DNA from: CAZERT01 sp964630015
GTDB taxonomy: Bacteria; Patescibacteriota; Microgenomatia; UBA10105; UBA927
Assembly: GCA_964630015.1 (NCBI GenBank)
Contig: CAZVTJ010000015.1
Coordinates: forward strand, 1-19,832
Reading direction: 5' to 3'
DNA length: 19,832 nt
The translations under genes and the position numbers were made by a program. Position 1 is the stretch's first letter, and each line of letters opens with the position of its first letter. Positions 6,206 to 13,587 of the stretch are shown piece after piece. The notes beneath the pieces were generated by a model. The model worked only from the letters and a program-made list of their open reading frames with translations. It did no database searches and had not been told where the DNA came from.

Positions 6206-7150
6206 ATGGCGTGGATAAACAGATCCGCAATCATCGGCCTCTCCCCAATGGATGGTATTACCGATCCTGCGTTTCGGTTTGTTGTGGATACAATCGGGAA
6301 ACCGGATGTGTTGTTTACGGAATTCGTGTCTGCAGACGGACTTTCCCGGAACATTAAAACTCTCTTTCGGACATTCGTCTCGCACCAAACGGATACACCC
6401 CTTGTTGCCCAATTATTCGGTAAAAATCCGGATGCTCTGGCAAAGGCAGCACTTTTACTTCGCGAGTATCCGATTGCAGGAATTGACATTAACATGGGGT
6501 GTCCGATGAGGACAGTTGCGTTCCATGGCGGAGGGGCAGGACTGATCAAAACCCCGAAACTGGCCGTTTCATGCATTCAGGCCGTCAAAGAGGCACTTGC
6601 CGGAGCTGAGTGGAATATTCCGGTATCGGTCAAAACACGAACCGGTATCGACAAGCCGATAACCGAACAGTGGATCCAAACGCTCATAACGGCAAAACCC
6701 GATGCAATTATCCTCCATGGCCGAACGCTTGCGCAGATGTATACCGGACATGCCGATTGGAGCCAGATCGGAATTGCCGCGGCACTGTGCAATACGGCAG
6801 GTATTCCCCTGTTTGGAAACGGAGATATCAAAACGATTGCCGATGCCAGGGACAAAATAACCTTTTACAGACTCCGTGGAGTACTGGTAGGCAGAGCAGC
6901 ATTTGGAAATCCATGGGTATTTTCCGGGGTTATCCCAACAGCCAAAGAAAAGTATGATGCCCTATCTATGCACCTTAGCGCGTTTGAAACCTATATGCCG
7001 GATGGTAATCCCCTGTCGCTTCGGAAGCATTGTGCCTGGTATACCCATGGCCTTCCCAATGCAAAGGAACTCCGGATTGCCATGATGAAACTTTCAACCG
7101 TGTCCGAAATGAAGGAATTCGTTAAAACCCAGCTTTCTTTGCTCCGTTGA
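6206..7150 (+). CDS. dus: tRNA-dihydrouridine synthase
   Basis: 314 aa FMN enzyme that reduces specific uridines in tRNA D-loops using NADPH. The TIM-barrel blocks are complete: LSPMDGITDPAFR at the FMN site, TEFVSADGL, QLFGKNP, DINMGCPM with the catalytic Cys at residue 99, VSVKTRTG, LHGRTLAQMYTGHADW, GNGDI, and LVGRAAFGNPWVF at the phosphate site. A helical C-terminal domain follows. After the Cys it reads RTVAFHGGGAGL instead of the common K-V-x-x-x-G-x-G-A. Which Dus subfamily (and so which D-loop positions) cannot be decided here. Start fixed by the promoter. The coiled-coil gene follows after 34 nt. Confidence 0.96.
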   Translation: MAWINRSAIIGLSPMDGITDPAFRFVVDTIGKPDVLFTEFVSADGLSRNIKTLFRTFVSHQTDTPLVAQLFGKNPDALAKAALLLREYPIAGIDINMGCPMRTVAFHGGGAGLIKTPKLAVSCIQAVKEALAGAEWNIPVSVKTRTGIDKPITEQWIQTLITAKPDAIILHGRTLAQMYTGHADWSQIGIAAALCNTAGIPLFGNGDIKTIADARDKITFYRLRGVLVGRAAFGNPWVFSGVIPTAKEKYDALSMHLSAFETYMPDGNPLSLRKHCAWYTHGLPNAKELRIAMMKLSTVSEMKEFVKTQLSLLR

Positions 7151-7175
7151 AATTTCGCTCCATCATCGGTATAGT
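7147..7175 (+). promoter_or_regulatory. Promoter of the coiled-coil gene
   Basis: TTGAAA (7147-7152, overlapping the dus stop codon), a 17-nt spacer and TATAGT (7170-7175). The -10 ends 9 nt before ATG 7185, which predicts a 3-nt leader. Confidence 0.65.
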
Positions 7176-7184
7176 AGGTACACT

Positions 7185-7679
7185 ATGGACACAACAACAG
7201 ATCCCCAAACAACAAGTACCCAAGATCAAGTCATTGAAGGTCAGATCGAAGAATCTCCCTCAACTGCCCCGGTTTCCGAGGTCAGTCCCGCGGAACTTCT
7301 GGTGACCCTTGAATCAACGATCAAGGCAAATATTACGGCAATCAATACATCAAAAAACGAACTTAAAAAGCTTAAGGAAATGCTTGCCGATACCTACGAA
7401 AACGATTCAACCTACAGGGAACACGATAAGCTGGCAAAAGAAGCTGCCAAAGTTCGTGCAGCAACAAAATCCCAAATACTAAAACAGCCGGCTGCAGCAG
7501 ATATTGCCATAAAAGTGCGTGATTTAACAACGGATCTTAAGGATGCTCAGGGAGCGCTTTCGGATTATCTTCGCGAATATCAACGGTTATCGGGGTCAAA
7601 TGAGTTTACCACCGATGATGGTGAAGTCATGGAAATTGTATCCGTTGCGCACCTGGTAAAACGCTCAAGCAGACCGTAA
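7185..7679 (+). CDS. Hypothetical cytoplasmic protein with coiled coil
   Basis: 164 aa, no family recognised. Residues 1-35 are low-complexity Thr/Gln/Ser/Glu and probably disordered. About 36-145 is a predicted two-helix coiled coil, rich in Lys/Glu/Ala (NELKKLKEMLADTYENDS, then KDAQGALSDYLREYQRL). A short tail ends in basic residues. No signal peptide and no Cys. The ATG is supported by a good promoter 9 nt upstream and by lack of any alternative. It sits between dus and the glycosidase-like gene. The fold could suit a nucleic-acid or cytoskeletal scaffold, but that is only a guess. Confidence 0.75.
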   Translation: MDTTTDPQTTSTQDQVIEGQIEESPSTAPVSEVSPAELLVTLESTIKANITAINTSKNELKKLKEMLADTYENDSTYREHDKLAKEAAKVRAATKSQILKQPAAADIAIKVRDLTTDLKDAQGALSDYLREYQRLSGSNEFTTDDGEVMEIVSVAHLVKRSSRP

Positions 7680-7703
7680 CGGGAGCGCACAAAACATATC
7701 CGC

Positions 7704-8492
7704 ATGAAACGCAGTGCTATCATCGGCGCAGGTATACTCGTTTTATTGGTGGCTTTGGTTCTATTTCGGCAACAACAAGCACAACCCAAATCCGCAGTTG
7801 TACCACTTCCCTCACCAACAATCCCAATCGTGAATGATACTCCTATCGGAAAAAACGTATCGTATGAAAATTCTCTCTACCAGTATCGGTTTATCCGAAT
7901 TCCCCAAGGAACACGAATTATACTTGTGGAAAATTTTTCCAAACAAGAATCCGTACAAACCATTATCCAACAACATGCCTGCACGGCGGGTATAAATGCG
8001 GGATACTATACGACCGACCATCTTCCACTTGGAAAGTGGAATAACGGAAATACTGCGTTGGAATCTGCCGGTGACACTCGGTTTATTAACAGTTTTGTAT
8101 CTACCGATGAAACCAGCAGAATGGTAGCAATTACAGCGGAAGAGCCGATACTGTATGGATGGTATTTTCAAACAGGGCCACAGCTGTTTGGGGAAGGATC
8201 ACCGTTTCCCCTTCGGATTAAAAACGATGAACCGGCCCGCAGAAGCATTCTTATAAAACTCACGGATGAATCAACTATATTTCTTTCCTTATTTGGACAA
8301 TCTTCCATTCTTTCCGGACCGCTTCTTGGTGATGCTCCCGGTATACTATCCGTAATTGGTCAACAGGAATCATGGGAGATTGATGCCGCAACAAACCTTG
8401 ATGGCGGACGGGCATCATTTTTTTGGGATGGAACACGGGTACTTGATGAAGTCACACCTGTCGGAAGTGTTTTGTGCGTGACAGAAGAGTAA
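7704..8492 (+). CDS. Exported phosphodiester glycosidase-like (NAGPA/DUF2233) protein
   Basis: 262 aa. The N-terminal helix (residues 4-21) is a signal anchor, followed by a Pro-rich linker; the catalytic domain lies outside. Family landmarks are in order: GINAGYY (96-102), QTGPQL (156-161), RRS (179-181) and NLDGGRAS (231-238). Members of the NAGPA/DUF2233 fold cleave phosphodiester-linked sugars, so a role in wall polymer or glycan trimming is plausible but the substrate is unknown. There is no Shine-Dalgarno at normal distance (GGGAG lies 18 nt off). It is 24 nt behind the coiled-coil gene and probably co-transcribed. Its stop codon directly abuts the stop of the opposite gene at 8493. Confidence 0.85.
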   Translation: MKRSAIIGAGILVLLVALVLFRQQQAQPKSAVVPLPSPTIPIVNDTPIGKNVSYENSLYQYRFIRIPQGTRIILVENFSKQESVQTIIQQHACTAGINAGYYTTDHLPLGKWNNGNTALESAGDTRFINSFVSTDETSRMVAITAEEPILYGWYFQTGPQLFGEGSPFPLRIKNDEPARRSILIKLTDESTIFLSLFGQSSILSGPLLGDAPGILSVIGQQESWEIDAATNLDGGRASFFWDGTRVLDEVTPVGSVLCVTEE

Positions 8493-8765
8493 CTAATTTT
8501 CCTCTCCAGCTGGCGCCTTGGATGTTTCTATTGTGATGCATTGTTCCTCAAACGTCCGAAGACATTTCTGTTTTTCTTCACACCAGGTATATCCGGCAGA
8601 TGGAATACATCCATGTTCGTCCCGATCGCCCCCCACCATCTGCTCCTGTTTTATGGATTCTTCTATTGCGGACTGTTTCCCTTTGTGTATGGCAGTTGTA
8701 ATACCCAGATACGTTAATCCAAGAATACTTATTCCGATGAGAATATACGTGATTATACGTTTCAT
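8493..8765 (-). CDS. Small membrane protein with Cys-rich C-terminal motif
   Basis: 90 aa from the ATG at 8765; an in-frame TTG at 8777 is less likely. One membrane helix (about residues 4-24), a charged linker, then a compact module with GCIPSAGYTWCEEKQKC and EEQC. The four Cys probably form two disulfides outside the cell. From memory, this G-C-x-x-S-A-G-Y-x-W-C motif recurs at the ends of exported bacterial proteins, including CPR ones; its function is unknown. It follows the MFS gene by 65 nt on the same strand. A TTGACA at 8817-8812 might be a -35, but no well-spaced -10 is present, so co-transcription with the MFS gene is possible. Confidence 0.7.
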   Translation of the reverse strand: MKRIITYILIGISILGLTYLGITTAIHKGKQSAIEESIKQEQMVGGDRDEHGCIPSAGYTWCEEKQKCLRTFEEQCITIETSKAPAGEEN

Positions 8766-8830
8766 ATTGTCTAGCAAGAAGTATTTGTATCGTCGTTGTT
8801 TTCCCGGGAATTGTCAAGAAATCAGGGAGT

Positions 8831-10027
8831 CTACATTTCGGGAATCGAAGGAACGTTTTCCGGAAGCGATAACCGTGATACCCTCCGTTTCCGCAAGAAG
8901 AGAAGTACGAACGCCACAATCATGCACAAGGCGGAAAAAAGAAACGGAACCCGGTGGTGATACTGGTACAGTGACCCAGCAGCAATGGGCGCAATTGTCA
9001 TGCTGACGGACATGACGGAAGACAAAATTCCCAACACTTCACCACGCCTCGTTTGGTCAGACATACCAACAACTTGGCTCGTCATCACGACCCGGAGAAT
9101 TGAATGGGCAAATGTTGCTACGATAAATCCGATAGAAAATACAAGAAATTGCGGAACTTGCATGAAAATCAATCCAAATCCCGCACACAACAGCGTGTAG
9201 AGTTCCAGTGTCGGTTCCCTAAACCACCGAAGCCACACGTGTTTCATAGCTATCCCCTGGTTAAGTGCAAGCATCAGCCCGCTTGCTGCAAACATCAATC
9301 CACCGCTTACTTCATTAAAACCAAATACATCCTTTAAATACAGTGCAAACACCGCCTGATACGAGGCAATGGCAACACCGAACATAAACCATGCGGCATA
9401 ATTGGTCCGCAATTTTCTGTCTATGAATGCTTTGAAAATCGGGCGCAAAGGGTTCAGGGAAATGGGATGATTTGTTCTGTTCAGATGCGTTTCGGGAAGC
9501 ATAAAAATTCCCAGTATTGCGTTTAATAACGCCAATGTTCCCACAAAATAAAACGGGACAGTATGGCCAAGCTGTGATAGCATACCACCCAAAAACGGCC
9601 CGATAATAAACCCTATGCCAAATACAGCTCCAATAATACCAAGATTTGCCGTCCGCTCCTTGTCTGTTTTGGCAATATCGGACAGGTAGCTTTGTGCAAT
9701 CGGAAAATTCCCTGCTGCAAGTCCATCGACAATCCGGCCAAGGAATAAAAGCGGAATACTCTTTGCTTCCGCAAAGATAAACCAGCCGAGTGCTGTACTA
9801 AAAATACTCATGATGAGCATCGGTTTTCTTCCGACCCTGTCTGACCACGCTCCGATAATCGGTGCACTGATAAACGAGCAAAGGGAAAAAACGGCAACAA
9901 GAGACGTGATAAGAAGCGGTGAATGACTGTATGATTCCACATAAAACGGGAGGATCGGAATGACGATTCCAACACCGATAATATCGATAAAAACAGTGAG
10001 GAGGATAAGGAGTTTGATTTTTGACAT
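8831..10027 (-). CDS. MFS multidrug/tetracycline-type efflux transporter
   Basis: 398 aa with about 12 hydrophobic helices, the usual MFS length. Motif A is GAWSDRVGRKPML in the TM2-TM3 loop, and motif C is GFIIGPFLGG in TM5, which marks drug:H+ antiporters of the DHA1 group. LPETH ends the N-half, followed by a charged central loop. The substrate is unknown; TetA-like resemblance does not prove tetracycline export. I start at the ATG at 10027. An in-frame TTG at 10045 has GGAGAG 6 nt before it, but that would lie at or before the transcript start predicted from the -10 at 10064-10059. Divergent from the toxin-antitoxin-like pair. Confidence 0.93.
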   Translation of the reverse strand: MSKIKLLILLTVFIDIIGVGIVIPILPFYVESYSHSPLLITSLVAVFSLCSFISAPIIGAWSDRVGRKPMLIMSIFSTALGWFIFAEAKSIPLLFLGRIVDGLAAGNFPIAQSYLSDIAKTDKERTANLGIIGAVFGIGFIIGPFLGGMLSQLGHTVPFYFVGTLALLNAILGIFMLPETHLNRTNHPISLNPLRPIFKAFIDRKLRTNYAAWFMFGVAIASYQAVFALYLKDVFGFNEVSGGLMFAASGLMLALNQGIAMKHVWLRWFREPTLELYTLLCAGFGLIFMQVPQFLVFSIGFIVATFAHSILRVVMTSQVVGMSDQTRRGEVLGILSSVMSVSMTIAPIAAGSLYQYHHRVPFLFSALCMIVAFVLLFLRKRRVSRLSLPENVPSIPEM

Positions 10028-10058
10028 AGTCTTACGTAATGACAAAAAGAACTCTCCA

Positions 10059-10064
10059 ATTATA
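10059..10064 (-). promoter_or_regulatory. -10 box of the MFS gene
   Basis: TATAAT on the minus strand (10064-10059). No convincing -35. Predicted start near 10052, giving about 25 nt of leader to ATG 10027. Confidence 0.45.
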
Positions 10065-10099
10065 CAATAAATGAAGTAGCGAGTATCGGCTATTTTTAG

Positions 10100-10105
10100 T
10101 ATACT
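10100..10105 (+). promoter_or_regulatory. -10 box of the DUF6922/AbiEii pair, leaderless type
   Basis: TATACT (10100-10105) ends 7 nt before ATG 10113, the same hexamer and spacing as rsgA. No clear -35. Confidence 0.5.
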
Positions 10106-10112
10106 TATACAT

Positions 10113-10346
10113 ATGTATCAGTCTATCCCGGATGCTGTTAAAAAGTATTTTTGGGGGGATGATCTCTCTGATCTTTCATGGCCAAAAAATAAAAAGTATA
10201 TCGTTCAGACACTTCTTGAGTATGGTAATAGCACTTCCCTACGTTGGTTATTTCAACAAATCACCCATAATGAAGTAAAAAATATGTTATCCACTCTTCG
10301 CTTACGGAAAAAATCAAGTAATTTTTGGAATGTGTATCTGTCTTAA
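10113..10346 (+). CDS. DUF6922-like protein, putative antitoxin partner
   Basis: 77 aa, cytoplasmic. The signature matches DUF6922 as I remember it: an N-terminal YFWGDDLSDL, KYIVQTLLEYG, SLRWLF, a short helix pair, then SSNFWNVYLS at the end. Such proteins are commonly encoded directly before AbiEii/AbiGii-type nucleotidyltransferases and probably act as the antitoxin or cognate regulator; this is inference from gene order. The gene begins 7 nt after a -10 with no Shine-Dalgarno. The downstream toxin-like gene starts 8 nt after its stop (or overlaps it if the in-frame ATG at 10325 is used), so translation is probably coupled. Confidence 0.75.
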   Translation: MYQSIPDAVKKYFWGDDLSDLSWPKNKKYIVQTLLEYGNSTSLRWLFQQITHNEVKNMLSTLRLRKKSSNFWNVYLS

Positions 10347-10354
10347 AAACAAGT

Positions 10355-10981
10355 ATGTTTGTACAAACATTACCGCCAAATACAGCAAAAATAGTACAAT
10401 TGTTTACGCAAAAAAAACCAGATTTTTTATCATCCTTTTACCTTTCAGGCGGAACAGCACTTTCACTTCAACTCGGACACCGCGAATCTGAAGATCTTGA
10501 TTTTTTTAGCAGGGACAAGTTTGTCCCTGAATTGATTGAACAACACCTCCGAACTCTCGGCACACTTTCTGAAACGGAATTATCAAAAGGTACGGTAAAT
10601 ACGTATCTTGACGGTGTCAAACTACAATTTCTGGAATATCCATACCGATTACTAAAACCTTTTATAGAATGGGAACATATACAGGTAAGTTCTGTTTATG
10701 ATATTGCGTGTACAAAACTCCAAACTATTTCAATGCGCGGAAGCAAGAAAGACTTTATTGATCTTTATTTTCTATTGCAAAACATGACACTTGATTCCCT
10801 TCTGTCTGATTCAAAAATGAAGTATGCGGAAAGTGATTATAGCGAGGCACACATACTTAAATCACTTGTATATTTTGATGATGCTGACGAGCAACCTATG
10901 CCCCGTATGCATAAAGAGGTATCTTGGGACCACGTAAAACTATCGATGGTCGAAGCAGTCAAATCGCTCCACGTCTTCTAA
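10355..10981 (+). CDS. AbiEii/AbiGii-type nucleotidyltransferase, putative toxin
   Basis: 208 aa. The nucleotidyltransferase core is clear: LSGGTALSLQLGHRES (from residue 30), then DLDFF with D47 and D49 as the expected metal carboxylates. A later KLQTISMRGSKKDFIDLYFL matches the conserved K/R-D-x-x-D helix region of the family. Homologues are the toxin of type IV AbiE systems; related MenT toxins transfer nucleotides to tRNA 3' ends. The partner here is DUF6922-like, not classical AbiEi. The start is ambiguous: ATG 10325 overlaps the upstream gene, while ATG 10355 begins at MFVQTLPPNTAK, where relatives I remember begin. Role in phage defence or plasmid-like addiction is inferred. Confidence 0.85.
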   Translation: MFVQTLPPNTAKIVQLFTQKKPDFLSSFYLSGGTALSLQLGHRESEDLDFFSRDKFVPELIEQHLRTLGTLSETELSKGTVNTYLDGVKLQFLEYPYRLLKPFIEWEHIQVSSVYDIACTKLQTISMRGSKKDFIDLYFLLQNMTLDSLLSDSKMKYAESDYSEAHILKSLVYFDDADEQPMPRMHKEVSWDHVKLSMVEAVKSLHVF

Positions 10982-10984
10982 AGT

Positions 10985-11015
10985 TTGAGTCCTGAATAGA
11001 AAATCTTGCTATACT
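10985..11015 (+). promoter_or_regulatory. Promoter of the EamA pseudogene
   Basis: TTGAGT (10985-10990), a 19-nt spacer and TATACT (11010-11015). The -10 ends 6 nt before ATG 11022, so the A of ATG is the predicted start. Confidence 0.5.
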
Positions 11016-11021
11016 TACGCT

Positions 11022-11877
11022 ATGTCTTGATACATCCTTATAAGTCTTGCCATATTTCTTTATTCATTGAATGCTTTATTGCATCGCGTTTTGATGCGTG
11101 ACGCAAAATCAGATGCCCATGCACAAGCAGTGGTGTTTAATGGATTAACGTGTTTTTACACTTTACTTCTTCTTCTTTTCCAGCCTACTGTATCTATTTC
11201 TTTTCCCAATCCTACAATTACCGATATTTTTACTCATCGTCGGTTGTATAACTGTTGCATCCATTGCAACCTTTAAAGGATTAAAAGTTCTTGAAGCTTC
11301 TGAACATACTATTTTACTGACTTCATCGAAAATTTGGCTTCTTCTGGAATCGTATATCATCCTCCATGAACCGTTTCACCCGATAAAGTTTATTGGTGCG
11401 CTTATTATTCTTGCGGGGGTAGTTATTGCGGAGTACAGAAAAACAAAGCATACGATAACAAGAGGTGTTGTATATGTGCTTCTTGCGGCATTCTTCTATG
11501 CAACCGGTGAAGTACTTTCATTTTTCATCCTTCAGAACTTTAATGCCATGGTATGCATGCTCTATATAAGTGTTTTATGCACGATCACCCTTCTTGTTGT
11601 AAAACCCAGTAGCATCCGAAAATTATCGTTCTATAGCAAACCAAAGTTTGGATGTACCATTCTTCTTATAACAGCTTTTGATACCCTTGCTACTCTTTTT
11701 GTGTTTCTTGCCTACCAAGCAGGGAGAAATGCCCTTCAGATAGGACCGCTTATGGCCTCACAAACAATCGTTACCGTTTTACTGGCATATATCTTCTTGC
11801 ACGAAACGGATTATCTTCCGCAAAAAATACTTGGTACAATTACTGTTGTATTGGGATCAATTCTGCTTGTTTCGTAA
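11022..11877 (+). pseudogene. EamA/DMT-family transporter, broken by a stop and a frameshift
   Basis: Reading from ATG 11022, codon 3 is TGA (11028-11030), and the frame then continues without a break as a TM1-like YILISLAIFLYSLNALLH. Near 11226-11231 the coding frame moves by one base at a run of five Ts; removing one T joins ...PNPTITDI to LLIVGCITVASIATF and onward to the TAA at 11875-11877. Repaired, it is 284 codons with about 10 TM helices and two EamA halves, full family length. Separate open pieces exist at 11067-11276 and 11476-11877. A drug/metabolite exporter is the expected original role. TGA is a stop elsewhere here (dus, GNAT), so recoding does not rescue it. Either lesion could be an assembly error. 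Confidence 0.8.
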
Positions 11878-11883
11878 AATTTT

Positions 11884-12309
11884 ATGGATACTCTGACATA
11901 TGAATTAACCATCGGACGGCCAAAACCGAAAGACTATAAAACATTATCTGAGGGAATGCTTCTGTATCATGCAAAAAAGGGTCACCAACGAACGTCGGAA
12001 ATAATCAATATTTTCCTCAAAGACCGGTACAAAAAAGTTTATGGAGGAATAATCGTCACCGTGTTATGGAATGGCATGGAGATTACCTCGCTCTGGGTTG
12101 AAGAATCGCTTCGAGGGAAAGGATATGGCCGCTCGCTCGTAACAACCGCAGAACAGAAAGCAAAGGAAATCGGGTGCACATTTGCCTATACAAATACGTT
12201 TTCCTGGCAGGCACCAGAATTCTACAAAAAACTTGGGTACAAGCCTTTTGGAACATTGGATGATTTTCCACCGGTAAACACATTAACGTATCTGATGAAA
12301 AAATTATGA
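11884..12309 (+). CDS. GNAT-family N-acetyltransferase
   Basis: 141 aa cytoplasmic acyltransferase. The acetyl-CoA pyrophosphate loop is RGKGYG (77-82), following the beta-4 strand SLWVEESL. Motif B is present as APEFYKKLGYKPFG near the C-terminus. The N-terminal part (about 1-55) is more variable and charged. The acceptor substrate is unknown. It begins 6 nt after the stop of the EamA pseudogene with no Shine-Dalgarno or nearby -10, so it probably depends on that transcript and on coupled re-initiation; the upstream lesions may reduce its expression. The stop codon is part of an 8-bp hairpin. Confidence 0.88.
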   Translation: MDTLTYELTIGRPKPKDYKTLSEGMLLYHAKKGHQRTSEIINIFLKDRYKKVYGGIIVTVLWNGMEITSLWVEESLRGKGYGRSLVTTAEQKAKEIGCTFAYTNTFSWQAPEFYKKLGYKPFGTLDDFPPVNTLTYLMKKL

Positions 12310-12324
12310 TAGGTAAACCTATCA
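12307..12324. repeat. Hairpin overlapping the GNAT stop codon
   Basis: TGATAGGT (12307-12314) and ACCTATCA (12317-12324) form a perfect 8-bp stem with a 2-nt loop. No T-run follows. It marks the boundary between the GNAT gene and the tRNA-derived repeat. Confidence 0.55.
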
Positions 12325-12332
12325 GATTGCAT

Positions 12333-12469
12333 GAGCCGGCCCTCTTTCGCTAAAGCTTCAGAAAAGCACAGCAGGGACTTGCATCAGCCGCGTTTGACGC
12401 GGAACCCTGAACCAACAGCTTAAAAAGTCCGCCATCCGCCGGCTGGCGGAGACGGATCTACCATTGAGC
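12333..12469 (-). pseudogene. tRNA-Lys pseudogene copy 1, with three palindromic insertions
   Basis: Compared with the intact tRNA-Lys at 16013-16084, the tRNA blocks are kept: GAGCCGG (12333-12339), the T-stem block CAGGGACTTG (12372-12381), the T-loop-to-anticodon block (12403-12425) and the D-arm block TCTACCATTGAGC (12457-12469). Between them lie 32 nt at 12340-12371, 21 nt at 12382-12402 (with the perfect hairpin CCGCG-TTTGA-CGCGG) and 31 nt at 12426-12456 (nested TCCGCC/GGCGGA palindrome). The first two are clean insertions without loss of tRNA bases. The 5' acceptor half is missing, so it cannot be a working tRNA. Confidence 0.8.
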
Positions 12470-12511
12470 GAGAAATTTGTAGTGTGGGAACCTTATGTAA
12501 GAATATGTGAG
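12457..12511. repeat. 55-bp direct repeat, left copy
   Basis: Identical to 15962-16016. It includes the D-arm block of the tRNA remnant plus 42 nt of non-tRNA flank. This shows that the left and right tRNA loci share more than tRNA sequence and derive from duplication or recombination. Confidence 0.9.
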
Positions 12512-12767
12512 TCCTCTGTGTTCAGGGTGGAACACCTACTCGAAAGCATTTTAAAGACCTACACCAGATCATAGGAGTTAGGTTTTACCTACTATAACGG
12601 TAAAATCGTAGCTATTGATGTGGAGGAGGTAGAAAATGACTAACTTTACCACCTCACTTCATGACGAAAAGTCTTTTAACAGACTTATGATCGATTATTT
12701 AGGGCAATTATGCATTAGAATGCCTATTTCAAAGGAGATTCGTCTAGTGTTATACTCATCCTTAAGT
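12470..12767. other. Gap with several inverted repeats and no firm gene
   Basis: After the 55-bp repeat, the gap holds the hairpin GTGTTC/GAACAC near 12520-12537, TAGGT/ACCTA around 12579-12591, and the inverted repeat TTTTACC/GGTAAAA beside it. A very strong Shine-Dalgarno, GGAGGAGGT (12622-12630), precedes an ATG at 12636 with ideal spacing. It can pair with the CCACCTC of 12649-12655, which would hide it. The 44 codons from that ATG run in frame into the exported protein that starts at 12768, but they resemble nothing I know. Confidence 0.5.
12728..12756 (+). promoter_or_regulatory. Promoter of the exported-protein gene
   Basis: TTCAAA (12728-12733), a 17-nt spacer and TATACT (12751-12756) preceded by TGT, an extended -10. 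Predicted start about 12763, 5 nt before ATG 12768. Confidence 0.55.
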
Positions 12768-13583
12768 ATGAATACAAAAAAATTAATGATAATTATTATT
12801 GCGATACTATCTTCTGTTTTGCTGTTTTTTGTTTTAAAAAACAAGACAAAAAATACGGATACGGCACAAACATCGTCACCTCCCATCAAAGATCAACAAA
12901 CATTTATAGTCGATGGATATCCAATTGATACAGTTCCTCTATATAAACTAACCAAAGTCAGTTCCAATAAGATATTTGTAAATACTGATCCAAAAAATGT
13001 ATCAGAGTTTGATGAAAAAAACTTTGCCTATTTTAATGTCGTATTCGAAACTGAGGCCAATCAAGAAGAATTCTTTGATTATTACAAGAAATTGTTTGAC
13101 AAACAAATAGCGGACGATTCCGAAAATAGGCAAATGGTTACAGGACAGATTGGTGAATACAAAGTTTCAGCTGCTCACTATGGATCGGGAAACACTGGCT
13201 ACATCCAAGTTCACTTGCCAAAATATAACGATGAGAAAATAGATAAATACTTTGTCGATTTTCCACAGATCTTAGAATTGAATGCCAACCTGATGGAACA
13301 TGAGAAGTCTTATGGTTTACTCAATCAAAAAGGTGGTGAAGTTGAATACACAAAATACTTTACCGTGTTAGATAGCGGAGACCAAGACAAGGATGGTAAA
13401 GATGATATCGACGAGTTCTTAATTTTGGAAAAAGAATATCAAAAACAATATAAAGACAAACCGGAATACTTATTTGACGAAAAAACCGGCCAAATGAACT
13501 GGAAAGATGGTGACTTTGAATCCACACTCTCAATTTCACGAGATCATGGCCGCATATATTTAATGTTAAGGAAAAAAATATAA
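12768..13583 (+). CDS. Exported protein with an EF-hand-like calcium loop, unrecognised
   Basis: 271 aa from ATG 12768. Residues 5-22 are very hydrophobic (signal anchor), followed by a Thr/Ser/Pro linker; the rest should be outside the cell. Residues 205-216, DQDKDGKDDIDE, match a canonical EF-hand loop (acidic at 1, 3, 5, 9 and 12, Gly at 6), so calcium binding is likely. No enzyme motif is visible. An alternative start at 12636 adds 44 residues and has a strong Shine-Dalgarno, but then the hydrophobic segment would lie inside the protein; I prefer 12768, which also has its own promoter. The gene is visibly AT-richer than its neighbours outside the island, suggesting transfer. The next gene starts 4 nt after its stop. 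Confidence 0.7.
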   Translation: MNTKKLMIIIIAILSSVLLFFVLKNKTKNTDTAQTSSPPIKDQQTFIVDGYPIDTVPLYKLTKVSSNKIFVNTDPKNVSEFDEKNFAYFNVVFETEANQEEFFDYYKKLFDKQIADDSENRQMVTGQIGEYKVSAAHYGSGNTGYIQVHLPKYNDEKIDKYFVDFPQILELNANLMEHEKSYGLLNQKGGEVEYTKYFTVLDSGDQDKDGKDDIDEFLILEKEYQKQYKDKPEYLFDEKTGQMNWKDGDFESTLSISRDHGRIYLMLRKKI

Positions 13584-13587
13584 CACA

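Noticed and set aside
6151..6576. N-terminal extension of the amidohydrolase frame by 142 residues
   Set aside because: It runs antisense through dus, reads as noise, and a promoter points at the ATG at 6150.
8812..8817. Consensus -35 TTGACA for the 94-codon frame (8493-8777)
   Set aside because: No acceptable -10 at 16-18 nt; reported only as a remark.
11028..11030. TGA recoded as Trp or Gly in this organism
   Set aside because: TGA terminates dus (7148-7150) and GNAT (12307-12309) at normal family lengths, so the standard code holds.
12333..12469. Intron-containing functional tRNA
   Set aside because: Three separate insertions and the missing 5' acceptor half rule out a foldable product.
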